From positions 1,550,001 through 1,614,000 of the forward strand of contig JARKND010000001.1 in NCBI GenBank assembly GCA_029309925.1: a DNA stretch of 64,000 nucleotides, given 5' to 3'. The DNA is from Fulvivirgaceae bacterium JP3-4. Lineage in GTDB: Bacteria; Bacteroidota; Bacteroidia; Cytophagales; Cyclobacteriaceae. Shown here piece after piece: positions 8,367 through 15,944 of the stretch (the first letter of the stretch is position 1; the number at the start of each line of letters is the position of its first letter). The notes beneath the pieces are model-generated. The model ran no database searches and was not told where the DNA came from. It worked only from the letters and a program-made list of their open reading frames with translations. The position numbers were made by a program, and so were the translations under genes.

Positions 8367-9788
8367 ATGAATCTCGCTGAATCGTTAACGTCTCCTGTTT
8401 TTTCTGTCGCTGGTAAAACTGCCGATCAACTTGGCGTTGACGCCTATGTGGTTGGTGGATATGTTCGCGACCTGATTCTGAAGCGACCTTCCAAAGACAT
8501 TGATTTTGTTTGTGTTGGCAGCGGCATTCAGCTCGCTGAAGCAATTGCAAAGAATCTTGGGAAGAACATCCAGGTAAACGTGTTCAAAAATTTCGGTACA
8601 GCGCAGATCCGGTTTGAAGATCTCGACCTGGAGTTTGTCGGGGCGAGGAGGGAGTCTTATCGGAGCGACTCACGTAAGCCAATCGTTGAAGATGGTACAC
8701 TGGAGGATGATCAGAAACGGAGAGACTTTACCATCAATGCGCTTGCCATCAGCCTGAATCAAAAATCATATGGCGAATTAATAGATCCATTCAACGGTAT
8801 CGCGGACATGAAAAAGAAAATCATCCGCACACCGCTGGATCCGGATATCACGTTTTCGGATGATCCATTGAGGATGATGCGGGCGATTCGCTTTGCCTCG
8901 CAACTCAATTTTGATATCGAAGCAGACACCTTCAACTCCATTATGAAGCAGAAGGAGCGGATCGCAATCGTTTCGATGGAGCGCGTGATCGATGAGCTAA
9001 ACAAGATCGTGCTGAGTCCGGTGCCGTCATATGGATTCAAATTGCTCTTCCACAGCGGATTGCTCAAGGAATTTTTTCCGGAGATGGTTGCCCTTCACGG
9101 TGTGGAGTATGTTGGGAACAACGCGCACAAGGATAACTTTTTTCATACACTGCAGGTGCTTGACAATGTTGCAAAAGTTTCTGACGACCTGTGGCTCCGC
9201 TGGGCAGCGATCCTGCACGATATTGCCAAGCCTGCCACCAAACGCTATGACAAAACGCACGGCTGGACTTTTCATGGTCATGAAGACAAGGGCGCGCGGA
9301 TGACACCCGGGATCTTCCGCAAGCTGAAGTTACCGATGGATGAGCGCATGACGTTCGTTCAAAAACTTGTGCGCCTTCACCTCCGGCCGATTCCGCTCGC
9401 GAAGGAGGTTACCGATTCTGCGGTGAGGCGCCTGCTGTTCGATGCAGGCGATGACGTTGAGGCGTTGATGACGCTTTGCCGGGCAGATGTCACGTCCAAG
9501 AACCTGGCGAAGGTTGATAAGATTCTCAGGAACTTCGACCTCGTTGAAAAAAAGATGAAAGAGGTGGAGGAGAAAGATCACGTGCGGAATTTTCAGCCAC
9601 CTATCACTGGTGATGAGATCATTGCGATGTTCAATCTTCCTCCAAGCAAGATCATCGGAGAGCTTAAAGAGACAATCAAAGAGGCAATCCTCGAGGGGGA
9701 GATCAAAAACGATCGTGAGGAGGCGATGGGGTTACTTTTGAAGGTGGCGAAGGAGAGAGGCCTAAAGCAAAGCACCAATAACCAATAA
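8367..9788 (+). CDS. tRNA nucleotidyltransferase (CCA-adding/poly(A) polymerase family) with HD domain
   Basis: Adds or repairs the 3' CCA of tRNAs. The 473 residues begin with the nucleotidyltransferase core: [13 protein letters not shown] then the metal-binding pair in [11 protein letters not shown], and the [11 protein letters not shown] motif (ATP-binding region) near residue 125. The middle holds an HD phosphohydrolase domain ([11 protein letters not shown], then [11 protein letters not shown]). The ATG at 8367 is preferred over an upstream TTG because it agrees with the promoter. Oddity: the last six or so codons (STNNQ, stop) lie inside a degenerate intergenic repeat, so the C-terminus appears to have been rewritten by repeat sequence. 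tRNAs in this window lack an encoded CCA, consistent with need for this enzyme. Confidence 0.92.
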   Translation: MNLAESLTSPVFSVAGKTADQLGVDAYVVGGYVRDLILKRPSKDIDFVCVGSGIQLAEAIAKNLGKNIQVNVFKNFGTAQIRFEDLDLEFVGARRESYRSDSRKPIVEDGTLEDDQKRRDFTINALAISLNQKSYGELIDPFNGIADMKKKIIRTPLDPDITFSDDPLRMMRAIRFASQLNFDIEADTFNSIMKQKERIAIVSMERVIDELNKIVLSPVPSYGFKLLFHSGLLKEFFPEMVALHGVEYVGNNAHKDNFFHTLQVLDNVAKVSDDLWLRWAAILHDIAKPATKRYDKTHGWTFHGHEDKGARMTPGIFRKLKLPMDERMTFVQKLVRLHLRPIPLAKEVTDSAVRRLLFDAGDDVEALMTLCRADVTSKNLAKVDKILRNFDLVEKKMKEVEEKDHVRNFQPPITGDEIIAMFNLPPSKIIGELKETIKEAILEGEIKNDREEAMGLLLKVAKERGLKQSTNNQ

Positions 9789-9940
9789 TCAATAATCAAA
9801 AACCAAAAATCAAAAGCCAAAGGGGGCAGACGAAGTTCGAATAGTTGGTCCCCGATTAGGATAATCCAATCCTCACCGTGTGACAGAGTCTGCTCGTTTA
9901 GTCTACTCTATTTGTTATTTGGTTATTGATTATTGGAATT
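9770..9940. repeat. Inverted pair of ACCAATAATCA-type repeats around a 90-base core
   Basis: The left arm (about 9770-9822) is built of units such as AACCAATAATCAATAATC and AACCAAAAATCAAAAGCC. The right arm (about 9909-9937) is the reverse complement of similar units. The core between them is unlike the arms and has short self-complementary parts (GCAGAC near 9825 with GTCTGC near 9887). Same architecture as the element at 961-1078 but with another unit sequence. Confidence 0.7.
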
Positions 9941-10027
9941 TCTCCTTTTGAGCTTCCTTTAAAAAAGGTGCCCTTCCCGATGCAACCCTATTCTTCCTAT
10001 CTTGTCTTTATAACTGGATAACTGGCA

Positions 10028-10573
10028 GTGGAGCAACAGTTGCTGAACATTCATGGGGATTTGATCGAACGGTGCAAATCGGGGGATCGGGAGGCGCATT
10101 ATAAGCTGTACAAGCTGTATTCGCGGGCTATGTACAACGTTGCTTACAGGATTGTCGGGCGTGAAGAGGATGCGGAAGATGCTCTGCAAGAGGCGTTTAT
10201 AAGCGGATTCCGCAACCTTGAAAGCTATCGTGGGGATGCTGCGTTTGGCGCATGGATCAAAAGAATTGTGGTAAACAAGGCGATAAATATCCTGAAGAAG
10301 CGAAGGTTTGAATCGATGCCCGATGACGACCGTTGGGATGTGGCCGAAGACAGCGAGGCTGCAGAGTATAAGGAAGAATTGACCGTTGACCGTGTGAAAC
10401 ATGCTATTTCGCAACTTCCGGATGGATATCGGTCGGTACTAACGTTATATTTGCTGGAAGGATATGATCACCAGGAGATAGCGGAGATCATGGGCATCAG
10501 CGAATCCACATCGAAGTCACAGTTGAACCGGGCGAAGAGTAAATTGAGAGACCTTTTAACAGTGAAGGTATGA
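10028..10573 (+). CDS. ECF-type RNA polymerase sigma factor
   Basis: A 181-residue sigma-70 family protein of the extracytoplasmic function class. Region 2 is seen at residues ~20-90 (YKLYKLYSRAMYNVAYRIVG, then EDAEDALQEAFISGFRNL), and region 4 at ~125-175 (LPDGYRSVLTLYLLEGYDHQEIAEIMGISESTSKSQLNRAKSK read as a helix-turn-helix). Translation starts at a GTG. The stop overlaps the start of the next gene by four bases (ATGA), indicating translational coupling to a probable regulator. The target regulon cannot be told from here. Confidence 0.92.
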   Translation: MEQQLLNIHGDLIERCKSGDREAHYKLYKLYSRAMYNVAYRIVGREEDAEDALQEAFISGFRNLESYRGDAAFGAWIKRIVVNKAINILKKRRFESMPDDDRWDVAEDSEAAEYKEELTVDRVKHAISQLPDGYRSVLTLYLLEGYDHQEIAEIMGISESTSKSQLNRAKSKLRDLLTVKV

Positions 10574-11115
10574 GCGACAGATTGAAAAACTTTATTGACG
10601 AAAACCGTAAGGAATTTGACGATAAAACACCTTCGGAGAAAGTCTGGAATAAGATTGACACGGAATTATTTCCTGCGGCAGCAAAAACTCCGTTGTACAA
10701 TTCCCTCACCTTGTGGCGCGCAGCTGCGGTCATCTTCATGGCGTTGTCAGTTTACCTGATCGTGCCGAAAACCGATGCTCCGACAAGAGCGCTTGCGAAA
10801 GAAAACGAGGTTGTGCTGAAGGAGTTCACGGATGTTGAGAAGTTTTATGTGCAGCAGATATCAGAAAAGGTTCAACTCATCGATGGCTTCGAAAAAAGCG
10901 AAGGGTTGAACGGGTTTACCAAAGACTTTCAGCAACTCGATGCGATGTACAATGTGCTCAAGGAAGAAATGAAAGTGCGTCCGTCACAAAAAGTGAAAGA
11001 TGCGCTCGTGCTGAACCTTCTCGTTCAGATCGATTTGCTGAATCAGCATTTGCATAAGCTGGAGAAGGAGTCTAAAGCTGATGTAAAAGGAGAGAAGGCT
11101 GAGGTTAATATCTGA
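10570..11115 (+). CDS. Probable membrane partner (anti-sigma-like) of the ECF sigma factor
   Basis: A 181-residue protein overlapping the sigma gene by four bases. The N-terminal ~47 residues are polar and cytosolic, starting MSDRLKNFIDENRKEFDD. One membrane helix spans about residues 51-66 (AAAVIFMALSVYLIVP). The remaining ~110 residues are charged, helix-rich and predicted outside. No zinc-binding anti-sigma (HxxxCxxC) motif is visible, so this is not the ZAS type. Assignment as anti-sigma factor rests on position and topology, both common for ECF pairs in Bacteroidota. Confidence 0.65.
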   Translation: MSDRLKNFIDENRKEFDDKTPSEKVWNKIDTELFPAAAKTPLYNSLTLWRAAAVIFMALSVYLIVPKTDAPTRALAKENEVVLKEFTDVEKFYVQQISEKVQLIDGFEKSEGLNGFTKDFQQLDAMYNVLKEEMKVRPSQKVKDALVLNLLVQIDLLNQHLHKLEKESKADVKGEKAEVNI

Positions 11116-11431
11116 GGGATACTCTACGATCAAAGGCTTTCAACGCGGAGACGCTAAGATGCGGAGGTCGCGAAGAATGCAAATTGGAATGCAGTGCTTT
11201 GCTGCAGCAAGATTCGCGGATCTTTGAGCTCACTCCGCAACTACACACTTTCGGAACTGCGCTTTGCGAACTTCAAGCTGAAATATAATTCGAGGTGAAT
11301 CATGGCACCCTGGCAAGCCTGCTGGGCCGCACTTCTTCAAACCATGCAAAAATAGACTCGTTACGTTGGGGTTTGAGAATTAAGGCTACACCAGAAATAA
11401 TCTTCGATTTGCCTTAAAATGCATCTTGTAT
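11116..11431. other. Repeat-derived gap before ftsE
   Basis: No gene is supported. Bases 11144-11178 contain a degraded run of CGCGGAGACGCTAAGATGCGGAGG units, related to the GxxExxY arms and to 61549-61639. Bases ~11179-11280 hold partial self-complementary stretches (GGAATGCAGTGCTTTGCTGCAG and a CGCAACT / GAACTGCGCTTTGCG run). It looks like a decayed repeat element. Confidence 0.5.
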
Positions 11432-12139
11432 TTAGTACTCGTTCGTCAGCTCGAACTTCTCCACTTTTGAATCAAACACTTTACCTTCTTCGCACTTGAG
11501 AATGCGCGTGGGGAAACGTTTGATCAGTCCGTAGCTGTGCGTTGCCATCAGAACTGCTGTTCCGCTTTTGTTGATCTGCTGAAAGATGCGCATGATGCCA
11601 TTGGAAACATCCGGGTCGAGATTTCCAGTGGGTTCATCTGCGAGCAGAATCTGTGGCTCGTTCAGCAGGGCACGTGCGATCACGATGCGCTGCTGTTCAC
11701 CACCGGAAAGCTGATGCGGCATTTTCTTTTCTACAGAACCTAGGCCTACCTGCATCAATACTTCGGATAAACGCGCCTTCATCTTTGCGCTGTCCGTCCA
11801 TCCCGTAGCTTTCATCACGAACATCAAATTCTCGGCAACGGTGCGGTCATTAAAAAGCTGAAAATCCTGGAAGATGATTCCCAGCTTTCTTCTCAGCATC
11901 GGTATCTCTGAACTCTTTATTCCACGGATGTTGTGTCCTACGATCTTCACATCACCAACGCGCAGCGGAAGATCCGCGTAAAGGGTTTTCAACAGTGAAG
12001 ATTTCCCCGACCCGGTTCGACCAACCAAAAAAACGAATTCACCTTTCTCAATCTCAAAATTGATATTGTTCAGAACCGTGTGCTGGTCCTGAAAGATGCT
12101 CGCATCGGTGATTTTCACTACGGGATCGGAGGAAAACAT
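11432..12139 (-). CDS. ftsE: Cell division ATP-binding protein FtsE
   Basis: ATPase of the FtsEX complex, which in known systems couples division to peptidoglycan hydrolase activation at the septum. The 235 residues carry Walker A GRTGSGKSSLLK near residue 40, the Q-loop in FQDFQLFND, the ABC signature LSGGEQQRIVIARALL near residue 143 and Walker B ILLADEPTGNLD. The length and the N-terminal DASIFQDQHTVLNNINFEIEKGE context fit FtsE more than lipoprotein exporters. No ftsX is adjacent. The upstream 75 bases are a tandem low-complexity repeat with no visible promoter. Confidence 0.85.
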   Translation of the reverse strand: MFSSDPVVKITDASIFQDQHTVLNNINFEIEKGEFVFLVGRTGSGKSSLLKTLYADLPLRVGDVKIVGHNIRGIKSSEIPMLRRKLGIIFQDFQLFNDRTVAENLMFVMKATGWTDSAKMKARLSEVLMQVGLGSVEKKMPHQLSGGEQQRIVIARALLNEPQILLADEPTGNLDPDVSNGIMRIFQQINKSGTAVLMATHSYGLIKRFPTRILKCEEGKVFDSKVEKFELTNEY

Positions 12140-12143
12140 AAAA

Positions 12144-12198
12144 TCGATTTAAGATTTTAGATTTAAGATTTTAGATTTAAGATTTTAGAATTTAAGTA
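12144..12198. repeat. Tandem TTTAAGATTTTAGA repeats upstream of ftsE
   Basis: Three and a half near-identical units of about 14 bases (GATTTAAGATTTTA) fill most of the space between the transaldolase stop and the ftsE start. A variant of the same unit (GATTTGAGATTTTA) recurs at 17984-18021 inside the trp operon. Only one orientation is present here. Confidence 0.85.
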
Positions 12199-12214
12199 AC
12201 CTCAATCCGAAAGC

Positions 12215-12871
12215 TTATCCGTTTACTTTTTTGTGATCTGCGAGGAATTTTTCGAGACCGATGTCCGTCAATGGGTGTTTGAGCAAGCCGGTGATTACGT
12301 TCAATGGACATGTTACTACGTCTGCACCGATCTCTGCGCATTGGATCAGGTGTATTGCATGGCGTACTGATGCTGCCAGAATTTCTGTATCGAAAGCGTA
12401 GTTGTCGTAGATGATTCTCAGCTGAGCGATGAGGTCCATGCCCTCGTGGGAAATGTCATCCAATCTGCCAATGAACGGAGACACGTAGCTCGCACCTGCT
12501 TTCGCTGCAAGGATCGCCTGACCAGCAGAGAATACCAGCGTACAGTTTGTGCGAATTCCTTCAGATGTAAATTTCTTGATTGCTTTTACGCCATCTTTGA
12601 TCATCGGGACTTTCACTACAATCTTATCATCGATCTTCGCGAGTTCTTTTCCTTCTTTAATAATATTGTCATAGTCCGTTGCGATAACTTCAGCGCTCAC
12701 GTTGTTGTCGACAATATTGCAGATAGCCTTGTAATGGCCGCGGATGTTGTCGTGTCCTTTGATGCCTTCCTTTGCCATCAGCGATGGGTTGGTTGTTACA
12801 CCGTCAAGCACGCCAAGATCGTAAGCTTCTTTAATTTCGTTGAGGTTTGCGGTATCGATGAAGAATTTCAT
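12215..12871 (-). CDS. Transaldolase / fructose-6-phosphate aldolase (TalC-like, small form)
   Basis: A 218-residue (beta/alpha)8 enzyme of the small transaldolase family, acting on fructose 6-phosphate in the pentose phosphate pathway. It begins [20 protein letters not shown] and continues [13 protein letters not shown], the family signature. The Schiff-base lysine is in [15 protein letters not shown] near residue 85, and the phosphate-binding part includes [10 protein letters not shown]. Sequence alone does not decide transaldolase versus fructose-6-phosphate aldolase activity. It precedes ftsE on the same strand, but the repeat-filled gap argues against tight coupling. Confidence 0.9.
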   Translation of the reverse strand: MKFFIDTANLNEIKEAYDLGVLDGVTTNPSLMAKEGIKGHDNIRGHYKAICNIVDNNVSAEVIATDYDNIIKEGKELAKIDDKIVVKVPMIKDGVKAIKKFTSEGIRTNCTLVFSAGQAILAAKAGASYVSPFIGRLDDISHEGMDLIAQLRIIYDNYAFDTEILAASVRHAIHLIQCAEIGADVVTCPLNVITGLLKHPLTDIGLEKFLADHKKVNG

Positions 12872-13065
12872 TGTTGATTATTTACAGGTTTGAAATGTTT
12901 CGGTGACGTATGTCCGTCAGGATGGTTTTGTCCGCAAACGTACGCGCGATTAAAATGATCATGCGGTGAGGCGGATAGTCATCATGAAGACGAGCAAAAA
13001 TAGCGCAAAGCCGGGAAGTTGTCAGCCGCCCGGGTGGAGAATTTTGGGCAGAGCGGAAATAAAAA

Positions 13066-13168
13066 AGGGCAAACCGAACATCGCACCGCTACAACCGCCT
13101 ACCCTTGCTACCTTCCGGTCCTGGGGGAGTTCAGCAGGAGCTGGTCGTGCCGGCTTGCCGGGGGGCAA
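13066..13168 (-). ncRNA. ffs: Signal recognition particle RNA, small bacterial type
   Basis: On the minus strand the ~100-base RNA starts TTTGCCCCCCGGC and ends GGTTTGCCCTTTTTT, whose ends pair (GGGC/GCCC). The conserved apical loop of domain IV is present as CCAGGACCGGAAGGTAGCAAGG, read in two parts at about 13103-13125: GGAC-CGGAAGG and TAGCAAGGG, matching the SRP tetraloop and the asymmetric internal loop bound by Ffh. The T-run at the 3' end serves as terminator. The RNA guides nascent membrane proteins to the translocon with Ffh and FtsY. The exact 5' end is estimated. Confidence 0.85.
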
Positions 13169-13741
13169 AGGTAAAAGAATATTTGACATTTGACATTTGA
13201 AATTTGACATTTTCCGAAACAGCAGATCAAAAATGTCGAATAACGAATTACGAATGGTGGCTGTTTATTCATTATTCGTCATTCGTCATTCGTTATTCCT
13301 TTGGGCGTTGCCTTCCCATGCCTCCGCCATCGCAACGGCCGCGCCTTCCGTTCCAACGATCTGCCCACGGGCCATTTCGGTTTCCACTACAGTCGCTAAC
13401 GCGGGTGTCATCATCAATTGCAACTTGCGTTAGCGATTGAAATGGAAAGCCCGCAGCAGCGATGGTTGCTCGCAGTGGACGGACACATTTCATCACTTGC
13501 AGGCTCGGAATGACGGTGGCGGGCAGGGCGAGGACTTGCAATGGAAAGCGCGGCCGTAGCGTTGGAGAGTGCGGCCGGGCACGGAACGCCAGAATGAATT
13601 AGCCAATGTGCCGATTAGCCGATGCGAGGAGAATAGGGGATGATGCGCGAGCATGGGCAATTAGGCAATTGACAGCTTAACTAGTCGATTAGCTGCTTTG
13701 CCATTAGCGTCTCATTGGCACATTGGCAGATTGGCACATTG
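13169..13741. other. 573-base gap made of several repeat types
   Basis: No gene is supported. In order it holds TTTGACATTTGAAA-type tandem repeats (13183-13212); an inverted pair of GAATAACGAATTACGAA-type units (13233-13256 and 13269-13299); a G+C-rich structured block (13305-13575) with a perfect 10-bp stem, TCGCTAACGC at 13393-13402 against GCGTTAGCGA at 13427-13436; and an inverted pair of TTAGCCAATGTGCCG-type units (13597-13622 and 13711-13741). It appears to be a landing site for repeat elements. Confidence 0.7.
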
Positions 13742-13984
13742 CTACACGAGGCCGGAATAGTAGAGATTGAATTCCAGCGGGCTGGCTTCAACAAACTCAT
13801 CCGCCTTCAGGTCTTCGAAAATATCCTGGTCGAGTTCGAGCTCGCGCACCGAGGGTTCATCACCGTTTTTCGGCAACGTGATCTCCATGCCTTTGAACTG
13901 AATCGGATTGACGCGTAACAGGATGGTTACATCCTCAAGTTCCTTCCGGAAATATTGGTGCACGATGTTGCTCTCTTTAGGCAT
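13742..13984 (-). CDS. Small conserved-looking hypothetical protein
   Basis: An 80-residue acidic protein, not recognised. It begins MPKESNIVHQYFRKELEDVT and ends in ASPLEFNLYYSGLV, with no membrane segment, no cysteines and no known motif. It is divergent from the GNAT gene, with 19 bases between the two start codons. Its stop codon abuts the right arm of a repeat pair. Codon use and the clean fit of start and stop between neighbours support a real gene; function unknown. Confidence 0.6.
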   Translation of the reverse strand: MPKESNIVHQYFRKELEDVTILLRVNPIQFKGMEITLPKNGDEPSVRELELDQDIFEDLKADEFVEASPLEFNLYYSGLV

Positions 13985-14003
13985 TCTTTATTTTCTTTGA
14001 TTT

Positions 14004-14543
14004 ATGGTTCACCTGGATCTGCCTGAAAAAATCGAGACCGACCGGTTACTGCTTCAGCGGCTAAAATACGAAGATGCCGAGGAAATCTTTTACACCTACG
14101 CCAGCAAAACCGAGGCAACGAAATTTCTTTCATGGCCCACGCACAAGCGCATTGAAGATACAAGAGGATTTCTACGCTACGCCATCGACAGCTGGAATCT
14201 CGGCCTCGACTACTCGTTTGCCATCAGACTGAAGAACAACAACAGGTTCATCGGAAGTTTCGGTGTCATTCACGAGAACGGAAGGATTCAGTTTGGCTAC
14301 GTGCTCACGCCAACGGAGTGGGGCAGAGGCTATGCAACGGAAGCATGTAAAAAAATGATGAGTGTGCTGAAGACATTTCCTTCATTGTTCCGCATCGGAA
14401 CGTTCGTGGATGTTGACAACGTTGCTTCGATCAACGTTCTGAAAAAAAGCGGCCTCATCGAAGAGGCGAGACTCACGAGGTGGTACCGGTTCGTCAACCA
14501 GGACAATCAGCCCAAAGACTGCATTCTGTTCAGGCTTCCGTAA
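14004..14543 (+). CDS. GNAT acetyltransferase, RimJ/RimL-like
   Basis: A 179-residue N-acetyltransferase. It starts with the typical ETDRLLLQRLKYEDAEEIF, has the FAIRLKNNNRFIGSFGVIHENGRIQFGYVL beta-sheet core read in pieces, and the acetyl-CoA binding region WGRGYATEACKKMM near residue 113 (Q/RxxGxG/A form). The C-terminal DVDNVASINVLKKSGL is the usual helix-strand end of the fold. Related proteins acetylate ribosomal proteins or small molecules; the substrate is not predictable. Its 3' end overlaps the convergent hypothetical gene by 14 bases. Confidence 0.85.
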   Translation: MVHLDLPEKIETDRLLLQRLKYEDAEEIFYTYASKTEATKFLSWPTHKRIEDTRGFLRYAIDSWNLGLDYSFAIRLKNNNRFIGSFGVIHENGRIQFGYVLTPTEWGRGYATEACKKMMSVLKTFPSLFRIGTFVDVDNVASINVLKKSGLIEEARLTRWYRFVNQDNQPKDCILFRLP

Positions 14544-14997
14544 GCTCAGCTGTCAGTTCGGGCGGCATCGGTAGTTTTTCAAGAAGCCGTTCGTTCAAAA
14601 GAGCTGCCCATCTGCGAATGTATTTTACCACATCCTGTTTAACATTGTGCTTCAGGTTGCGCTCGTGCAGCGGCAAGGTTCGCAGTACATCAGGCGCTGA
14701 AAGTTTTTCGAGGTGTTTTAGGTCATCAATGTCAAATCCGGCACCGAGGAGATTCGAGATCACATCATCCATCGGCAACCCACTTGTCGCACAGTAGTCG
14801 TTGAGTTGTTCGTTCCAGTCACCGGTGCCCTGCATCGCACGCGAATGAATTTCAGACTTCTTGAGTTGAGTTACCTGCTGCGCCAGAAATCCGCAGTTGC
14901 ACGCGCCCATGTGTCCCCACTGATAATCTTTGCTTGCTGCGATCCTGTCAGCGGTTTGTTCTAAGATCGCGATGAGTTCAAACGAAGCCTTTGCCAT
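14530..14997 (-). CDS. Conserved-looking hypothetical protein
   Basis: A 155-residue soluble protein, not assigned. It starts MAKASFELIAILEQTADRIA; the ATG at 14997 is chosen because the upstream extension looks noncoding. A cysteine-bearing segment (WGHMGACNCGFLAQQVTQL) sits near residue 32 and the rest is helical, with many His and Asp residues. No metal site can be assigned with confidence. It is convergent with the GNAT gene and overlaps it by 14 bases. Confidence 0.6.
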   Translation of the reverse strand: MAKASFELIAILEQTADRIAASKDYQWGHMGACNCGFLAQQVTQLKKSEIHSRAMQGTGDWNEQLNDYCATSGLPMDDVISNLLGAGFDIDDLKHLEKLSAPDVLRTLPLHERNLKHNVKQDVVKYIRRWAALLNERLLEKLPMPPELTAELTEA

Positions 14998-15169
14998 AAT
15001 CTGATGAGATCTATAGATAAGAACAATGTATAACAAATTTAGTTTTCGTTTTTTGAAAAACAGCTCTCAGATTGGGAAGCAAAATGAGCACAAATAACTC
15101 CAATTTCGCAGAAATCGAAGGGTTTAGCGATTGGTACGCGGTTGGTTGACACGATGGAAACCCATCACT

Positions 15170-15508
15170 ATGCGCACAGCCTGGCTTATTGGCGTATATA
15201 CAATAGAGACGGAATGTCGGATCGAAGACCTCGGCTACTGCATCTCTCATGTTTACGGCACAATCGAAGCGATCGAATCTTTTAAAAATCCCCCTGACAT
15301 CATCGTTTTCTCTGAAGACGGTCTGAACAGCCTGCGCGATATGGAATTTGCGCGAAACATTTTTCCGGATGTACTCATTATAAGTGTAGCAGCCAGTCAT
15401 GTGTTTCTGGAGGATTGCTGTTCGTACTCCGATCGGAGGTCAGGCGAACAATCGATAGCACGCCTTCTGCATGAAATAAATGCCCGCGAGCACCGCTGGG
15501 ACAACTGA
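15170..15508 (+). CDS. Hypothetical protein, weakly receiver-like
   Basis: About 112 residues from the ATG at 15170 (an upstream TTG at 15131 is also possible). The pattern of alternating hydrophobic strands and helices (AWLIGVYT, PPDIIVFSED, FPDVLIISVAA) resembles a response-regulator fold, but the phosphoacceptor position reads S-E-D and the Lys/Thr pair is not evident, so it would be non-phosphorylatable if related. It lies upstream of thx. Coding status is moderately supported. Confidence 0.4.
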   Translation: MRTAWLIGVYTIETECRIEDLGYCISHVYGTIEAIESFKNPPDIIVFSEDGLNSLRDMEFARNIFPDVLIISVAASHVFLEDCCSYSDRRSGEQSIARLLHEINAREHRWDN

Positions 15509-15544
15509 TTTAAAGCGGTTTGTCCGGAAAAATTTTTGGTCCTG

Positions 15545-15575
15545 TTTGTTATCAAGCAGGACTTTGCTATTATTG
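15545..15575 (+). promoter_or_regulatory. Promoter for thx and, by inference, the trp operon
   Basis: TTTG at 15545-15548, a 19-base spacer and TATTATTG at 15568-15575 match the Bacteroidota consensus TTTG-N19-TAnnTTTG except one base in the -7 element. Transcription would start near 15582, about 18 bases before the thx ATG. The thx coding region contains no TTG on the plus strand and no TAnnTTTG, so no second promoter is visible before the trp leader. Confidence 0.6.
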
Positions 15576-15599
15576 CCCCATAATTATTTAAACTTTCTA

Positions 15600-15791
15600 A
15601 TGGGACGCGGAGACAAAAAGTCTAAAAAAGGTAAGATCGCGAAAGGATCATACGGTAAATCAAGAAGCAGAAAGGCTATAAAGGCAAAACTGAAGAGAAC
15701 AGCTTCTAAGAAGGGCGCAGCTCCTGCGGCAGCGGCAACCAGCGCACCCAAAGCAAAGAGAACTAACACAAAGAAGAAAGCGGAAGCTTAA
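15600..15791 (+). CDS. Small ribosomal protein THX
   Basis: A 63-residue very basic protein starting MGRGDKKSKKGKIAKGSYG, the hallmark of the THX (bTHX) family found in Thermus and throughout Bacteroidota, where it binds the head of the 30S subunit. The conserved N-terminal ~30 residues are followed by an Ala/Lys-rich tail (KGAAPAAAATSAPKAKRTN). The ATG at 15600 was chosen on this conserved start. The stop codon is only six bases before the start of the trp leader peptide. Confidence 0.9.
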   Translation: MGRGDKKSKKGKIAKGSYGKSRSRKAIKAKLKRTASKKGAAPAAAATSAPKAKRTNTKKKAEA

Positions 15792-15797
15792 TTCAAC

Positions 15798-15854
15798 ATG
15801 GTAAGATTTACAAACATAGCATGGTGGTGGCATAAGTCGGGATTCGATTTGTGA
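15798..15854 (+). CDS. trpL: trp operon leader peptide with three consecutive Trp codons
   Basis: An 18-codon frame encodes MVRFTNIAWWWHKSGFDL. Three Trp codons in a row (15822-15830) are the sensor for charged tRNA-Trp. The stop codon TGA (15852-15854) lies inside the first half of the antiterminator stem, so a ribosome that reaches it masks that strand. The peptide begins six bases after the thx stop. Position, Trp run and the terminator 30 bases on make this a classical transcription attenuator. Confidence 0.92.
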   Translation: MVRFTNIAWWWHKSGFDL

Positions 15855-15902
15855 ACAGCCTTGTTATAACGTTACTATACGCCCGAAGGCCTGCTGTTCA
15901 CA
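15850..15902 (+). promoter_or_regulatory. Antiterminator of the trp attenuator
   Basis: TGTGAACAGC (15850-15859) is the exact reverse complement of GCTGTTCACA (15893-15902), which covers the 5' arm tip and loop of the terminator. Pairing of these 10 bases excludes the terminator. A ribosome stalled at the Trp codons leaves the first segment free to pair; one at the stop codon covers it. Confidence 0.85.
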
Positions 15903-15920
15903 GCAGGCCTTCGTTGTTTT
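15884..15920 (+). terminator. Intrinsic terminator of the trp attenuator
   Basis: A perfect 13-bp stem (CGAAGGCCTGCTG at 15884-15896 with CAGCAGGCCTTCG at 15901-15913), loop TTCA, followed by TTGTTTT. It ends 25 bases before the trpE ATG. Confidence 0.92.
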
Positions 15921-15944
15921 ATTGGGTTTTTGATTCTGAACGAC

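Noticed and set aside
10570-11115. Zinc-binding anti-sigma factor
   Set aside because: No HxxxCxxC motif is present, so only an anti-sigma-like membrane partner is claimed.
15011-15400. Minus-strand frame of 129 codons opposite the receiver-like hypothetical
   Set aside because: Lacks any motif and overlaps a more plausible plus-strand gene as well as noncoding DNA.
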